Both the position numbers and the translations under genes were made by a program. DNA of 64,000 nucleotides, taken from the NCBI GenBank assembly GCA_026261815.1, contig JAMPIT010000884.1, forward strand, positions 10,987,001 through 11,051,000, written 5' to 3'. Below, piece by piece: positions 58,901 through 64,000 of the stretch (the first letter of the stretch is position 1; every line of letters starts with the position of its first letter). The notes below the pieces were generated by a model that worked only from the letters and a program-made list of their open reading frames with translations, made no database searches and was not told where the DNA came from. The stretch comes from Monarcha castaneiventris obscurior (lineage: Eukaryota > Chordata > Aves > Passeriformes > Monarchidae).

Positions 58901-61900
58901 GCATTAGAAATCTGGGCGAATAACAGGTAGATAGGAAGGCTTTCTTTCTTTGCATGACTTCAGTAAAGGCTTGGAGGAGCTAGCTATGCTGCTGTCTGAC
59001 CCTTCATTTTCATCTCCTGGTGTCTCAGCATTTTGTGTGCTTCCATGCTGTCAGCAGACAGAAACTATTTTTGTCCTTACTTGTATTATTATTTTTGTTT
59101 CTCTTTTTTGATTTGAGCTAGTAAATTAATTAGGGCAGGTCAAATCATCATAATGTGATGTTATTGTTGTCTAGAAGCAGGACAAGTTCTTAAAGTGGTG
59201 GACAGTATAAAGCAGTGATGTCCATGGTCTTTAATGTGACACCAGATTTTGAGTCCAGTGAATGCCAGCTGTGTGGATTAGTCCAGAGCTTGCCTTTGGA
59301 AGTACATGGACAGGAGGAAAGCAGACAGGTCTTCTCTCATTTGTGCCTAAAGGCTTCATGGACACTTTAAATTGAAGGAAGTTAATCACAGATGAATATC
59401 TGTGAGAAGCAAGCTAACTTGTAATGCTGAAAAGAGTGGAAATGGAAGTTATTGACTGGTGTGTATAATCACAGTCTTTTATATTCCCATTGTAATCCTG
59501 AACAATAAGAATTAATTTTTTTCCTCAGAGGCCCAAAGATAACTGAATGTTCAAGTACAGAATTGTTGTGCAGAAGGTAAAAATAACCAGAAGTCCTTGT
59601 CAACTTCAACCTCTGCTTCTTATTTTTTTGAATATTTTTGATATTTATTTGCTGGTTTAATGGTAGTTTTCCGCCTTTGCAAATGGAAAAGAGCCACTTA
59701 ATGAATCTTCAGTTCAATGGTGGCAATGCCAAACCAGAAAATATAGGCAGAAAATACACAATTCATTAGCAAAAGTCAGTCAAGCTCCTGTGAAAATACA
59801 GCTTTGTGTTCAAAACATTGATAACATTTTTAATAAAGAACTCCCACCTGACTATCTCATGCCAACATCCACAAAAAGCAGAGCTGGCAGATTCCCACTC
59901 AAACACCCCTATCAGCAAACTTCCATTTCTGTAGTATTGGGCAAAGCTGAAGGAGAAGAAAAACTGAATTAAATTGTTTTGCCTTCTTAGAAACTGCCCA
60001 GGAGTTCTATTAGCTACGTGTCACCTGTACACTAAAGTTAGCTGTCCATGACTAACAATTGAAATACCAAATCATGGCAGGTACACAGCACCTGGGAAAT
60101 GCCTAATTGAGTGTATGCAAATTTGAACACGTGTGAAAATACTGCTGATTGATTCTTGGGTTTTGTTGTGTGTAAACTGAGAGACCAGCGTTTGTTTTGA
60201 GGGGCTCATTGCAGTTCTGGCCTTGCTAAAGTCTGCTCAACTTTGCTGTAGGTTTTGATCAGATTAAGGTTTCTTCCCTGGTCTGCTCCATCCAGAGTAG
60301 TAGGATTGGAAATGTGGGCTGGAGGAGCTCCTTGGGTTTTGCCCTGTATTTCACACCATCCTTCTATAGGTTCCCAGGCTAGTATTCCAGGGATATGCTA
60401 AAGAGAGAGTTATGTTGTATGTGAACATAGGATTCGCTGATCTGGGTCATCTTGCCTGGGCTTTCCACAATGAAGAGTAGCTTCTTTTTTGTGTAGCCCT
60501 ATCAAAGGCAAGGAAGAAAACAAAGAAATCTTCCCCCTGTGGAAAGAAAATAAACTATGCTTATTTTGACTGTGGTCTTAGACCAGGCTGAAGGTAATAG
60601 GAGCTTATTGGGAAAGGAACTAAAAATTAACCAAGCTGCAAATACTTGTGTTTGAGTGAGCAGGGCAACCTGGATTTCAGGGAGTGTCATTGCTGTAAAG
60701 TTATGCTGAACCTTTTTTTTTGCATCATTTTTATTGATTAAAAAAGAAGAGGGAGAAAGTCAGTCCTCAGCTGGCATAAACAGACACAGCTTTACTGAAG
60801 TCAGTGTGCATCTGTTCATTCTGGTGAAGGATATAATTACCCCATATTGCACTCATGTTATCAGCCATTGCTAATGTTTTCTGTGTGATCCTCTAAAGCT
60901 TTTCAAGAATGAGAGCTCTGTCTGCTGCTCCCAGCACTTTGCCTATGTGACATATGAATTGTGCCAAATCCATTTTGAGATTTTGTTTTTAAGCTCTGAG
61001 TACAAGGGTGAAGTGAAAATAAAGTGTGAATAATGGTCTTTCTCTCAAAGGCAATGTGATATTGTGTTGAGCTGAAAAACTTACTTTCATACAGATCGGC
61101 CCTGCCAGTATGGAGGGCTGATGGATGCTGAGCATGATCCAGCTGATATGTGATACAGGGGAAGGGGGAGGGCTCTTCAGTGCTGCTGACAAAGCTGTAA
61201 CAAGATCCACGGACTGGAAGCTGAAGTTAGGCAAATTCAATCTTGCCATGAAATGCCAGTCATGAGCATAAAAAACCATTTTAACAATTTACTGGAGCTC
61301 ATCATTAAGAAGTCTTTAGTATTTTCTTTTAAAATCAGTCTTCAGTTTCCGGAAGAAATTATATGGCCAGCTTGTGAGCTGGAGGATCACAGTGATCCCT
61401 TTTGGGTTTGTAATTGAAGTACGCTTGTTAACTTCCCTTCTTTCCTAGGTCTGAAGGAAGACGCATTTACCAGAAATGCCCTTAACAATTCACATAACAC
61501 CTGCAGATCAACACAGATGTAACTGTTCTAATTAAATCCTGTCCTTTAGGACTACATAGAATTGCCCACAGAGATTGGAAGAATTGTGTGATTTTCTTCC
61601 CTTCTCCTTTTCTCCCATACTTGTTTGGGTTGGATCTTGAGGACTTCTTTTGTAAGAGGTTTTCTTTCTTACCTCATTTTTCTTTACTACAACAGGTGAG
61701 TGGCTCAGGAAATAGATTGCCCATGATCACATTTGCCTTTGTCAGTGGTGACACACAGCAGGCTCTTCTACCTCCACCACTCAGCAATTCATTCACCTCT
61801 TCAGTATTCAGCGATTTGTGCTCTTGAGAGCTTGAATGACATTTTGGTGAAATAGAAGCCTTTGCACTTCATATAGGGACATCTGGATGGAGCTTAATAA

Positions 61901-64000
61901 TAAGGGATATACAAGAAATCATGTTAGTCACAGGAGCTGATTCTTTCCTGATCTGAAAGTCTTTAAAATATATTAGATTAGAGGTTGTTGAACAAAAGAG
62001 CACTCTGTACATCAGGATTGGGCTCTCTTATTTCCCTGTCTGAAAAGCAGACAGCCCCCACCTAGTGAATGCTCAGGTTTGAGAATATCTCCTTGAAAAG
62101 TGTGCTCACCTGCAGCTATCTGAGAAGTACCAGTCTGAACATTGCCACAGGAAATTAAATGTTCCTGTTATTGTGGGTATTGAGGAAACTCAAGAACAAC
62201 ATGGGTTTAGGAAATCATTATATTCAAGAAGCAGCTCTCTTTTGCCTTTTGGGCCCTGGTAGTATCACATTCTGTTTTGACAGCTGTCAGAAGTTAAAAG
62301 AAAGACACTTGGAGAAAGAAGGGTTGAGCTACAGGAGAATTCTTACTTGCAGCACTCACCAACAGTTGAAGTGTTCTCTTGGTAACATAGATAGTGTTTG
62401 TTTTTCTTTCTCTTTTCTTCTTTGCTGAACTTTGGTGCTTTTTATTTCTGTGACTCTTGTGACAGGGACTGGTGCCATCCAACTTGTGCTACTTTCAGTA
62501 GAAAATTACTTTTTGAAATTGTGCATGTGCAGTGTGGGCCCTGTCCTGCCCTAGTTTTATTCTACCTCTTCTTCAGCGATTGTCAGCTTCCAGACTTTTG
62601 CTAGTGCCACTGTCCTCCTTTCATCTCCCAAATTTAAGCTACAGTTTTGCTGTGAGGAAAAGGAATTTATGCTTTTTCCTTTTTCCTTATATTTTCCTTA
62701 TATTTTCTCTTCCTAGCTGACACCATTTATCTTCACAAATTACTGTATAGCAGTTTAGGGTTTTAGGTGACACTCTGCCAAAGGTCTTTCATGTAGCTGT
62801 TTATTAATGTTTACGCTTAGCATTTATATCCCAAGGGGAACATTCATAGGAGTTGGAGCACAAGGGGCTTTTACGTTTGCTTTCTGTTTTGTATTCATCC
62901 TTGCAGGCCCTAGAAATAAATGTTATTTTCTCTTTAAATTATTTTAGCTTTAACTCAGGAGCCCCTGAAACTTTTGTTTCTGTAGTCAACCCTTTTTATT
63001 GTTCTGTAATTGCAAATAAATATGGTATCCCAAGGCTGGGTGAACTTGGCAGGGAGTTTGCAGAGGCTTAGCCCATGAAAACAGCTATTCCTCCTCTGTA
63101 TCACACGGTGGCAGATAGTGCCCATCATATGCTCTGTGCTGTACCCATTTTGTAAGTCCTATCAGATAATTTCAGCATGCAGCACTTTATAAAGAATTTA
63201 GTGTTTTGGAAAATTAAGTTTGTTTAATCGTCTGGGCAGGAAAAGCTTATTTTATAGCAAAGTAATATGTGTTCATCCACAACAATATGTGTGTAGGATT
63301 CATTGAAGTATTATATCTGACAGTCTATATAGATACAAATGATATAAATGTAGTAGAAAAGATAATTATATAGCTGGAATATATATAGGCACTTAATTTT
63401 AATTAGGCTTTTGATTAAATATAAAAATGCAATTACAAGTGACAGATACAGTAGATCCTGGTAAACTACATGACAGTTTTTGGCTAGAAAAACTCCTGAG
63501 CTGATTGGTTTAAACCAATGCTTTGTGCACTACTTTTGAAAATAAGACCATTAACTAATCATGGATATGAAGCTAATTACAGAGTCCTCCCTTAAACTAC
63601 ATGACCAAGGTATTTGTCTGGTATCTTAACTAAGTCAATCAGATAATCCTTACACAAAGTGATTGCATAAAGAAAATGAGCGAAGAACCCTTCAGTTACT
63701 GTCAGGGTATTTTGACTATGATTTATTGGAGTTCTGTGTAGTTTTGCATCATTTCACAGCAGGTCTCTGAGGCTTTCTAGTGTCACCTCGAAGCTGTAAG
63801 CTGAACACAGTGGCTTCCTGGCTCTGGCACAAGTCTGCAGGACCCTGGGCAAACCTCCTCTTTACATTTCCATCTACCATGACTGCTGGAAGTGTGAATG
63901 TCCTGAGCAGAACTGTGCCTCTGATACCCGTTTGCACTGCTGATGGGTGTTGGAGTCCTGCCGGCATTTGAGGGACAAGTTACTGGGACACAAAGAGCTC
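55999..64000 (+). other. PHF21B intron downstream of the provirus, to the window end
   Basis: About 8 kb of AT-rich DNA without a recognisable exon, LTR, CR1 tail or RNA gene. The next PHF21B exon was looked for by its expected start (VRPKTLI-like) and not found. The last 250 bases are somewhat richer in GC, but no splice sites or family match were seen. Confidence 0.5.

Noticed and set aside
62398..62604. Peptide with CDSCDRDWCHPTC, resembling a PHD-finger zinc motif in a PHD-gene locus
   Set aside because: The spacing does not fit the PHF21B PHD finger, no supporting splice sites or neighbouring zinc ligands were found, and PHD exons should come after several still-missing exons.
1..64000. 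CRISPR arrays, operons, bacterial promoters, tRNA or rRNA genes
   Set aside because: None seen; the window is vertebrate nuclear DNA by its introns, CR1 elements and ERVs.

Overview
The window looks like a stretch of bird nuclear genome. It is mostly AT-rich non-coding DNA. It carries several short CR1 LINE tails with the avian 3' signature (an attctatga-type end) and many retroviral LTRs. Two short exons on the + strand (19890-20168 and 44287-44379) have canonical splice sites and phase-0 ends. Their peptides match PHF21B, a PHD-finger chromatin protein, so most of the window is best read as PHF21B intron. An LTR-rich, CR1-poor landscape would suit a songbird, but the order is an inference.

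Layout. 1-2100: the 5' end of an old minus-strand retrovirus (LTR, Trp-type primer site, decayed gag) that runs off the left edge. 3274-4413: solo LTR of family A. 11391-11855: solo LTR with a C-rich minisatellite. 12650-14820: repeat-free stretch with CpG-rich patches, a candidate regulatory block. 19890-20168: PHF21B exon in a CpG island. 20169-44286: intron with solo LTRs at 26221-26585 and 31524-31891 (family B), 28511-29141 (tentative) and 34761-35670 (family A), CR1 tails, and a recent 91-bp tandem duplication at 32355-32536. 44287-44379: next PHF21B exon. 44380-64000: intron holding a provirus at 47807-55992; no further exon was recognised.

The most notable object is that provirus, which is antisense to PHF21B. 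It has two 364/365-bp LTRs differing at only about six sites, a 6-bp target duplication (GTGAGC), a primer site, a polypurine tract, and long open pro, pol and env frames. Its parts are mosaic. Pol resembles alpharetroviruses. Gag, pro and pol lie in three successive -1 frames, as in betaretroviruses, with heptamers GGGAAAT and AAATTTA at the two shifts. Env is of the gammaretroviral type (CWLC in SU, furin site, immunosuppressive-type region in TM). Gag changes frame at two poly-C tracts, and one TM cysteine is replaced by tyrosine. As assembled, the element is therefore not intact.

All calls come from reading the sequence and from remembered family features. No database search was run.
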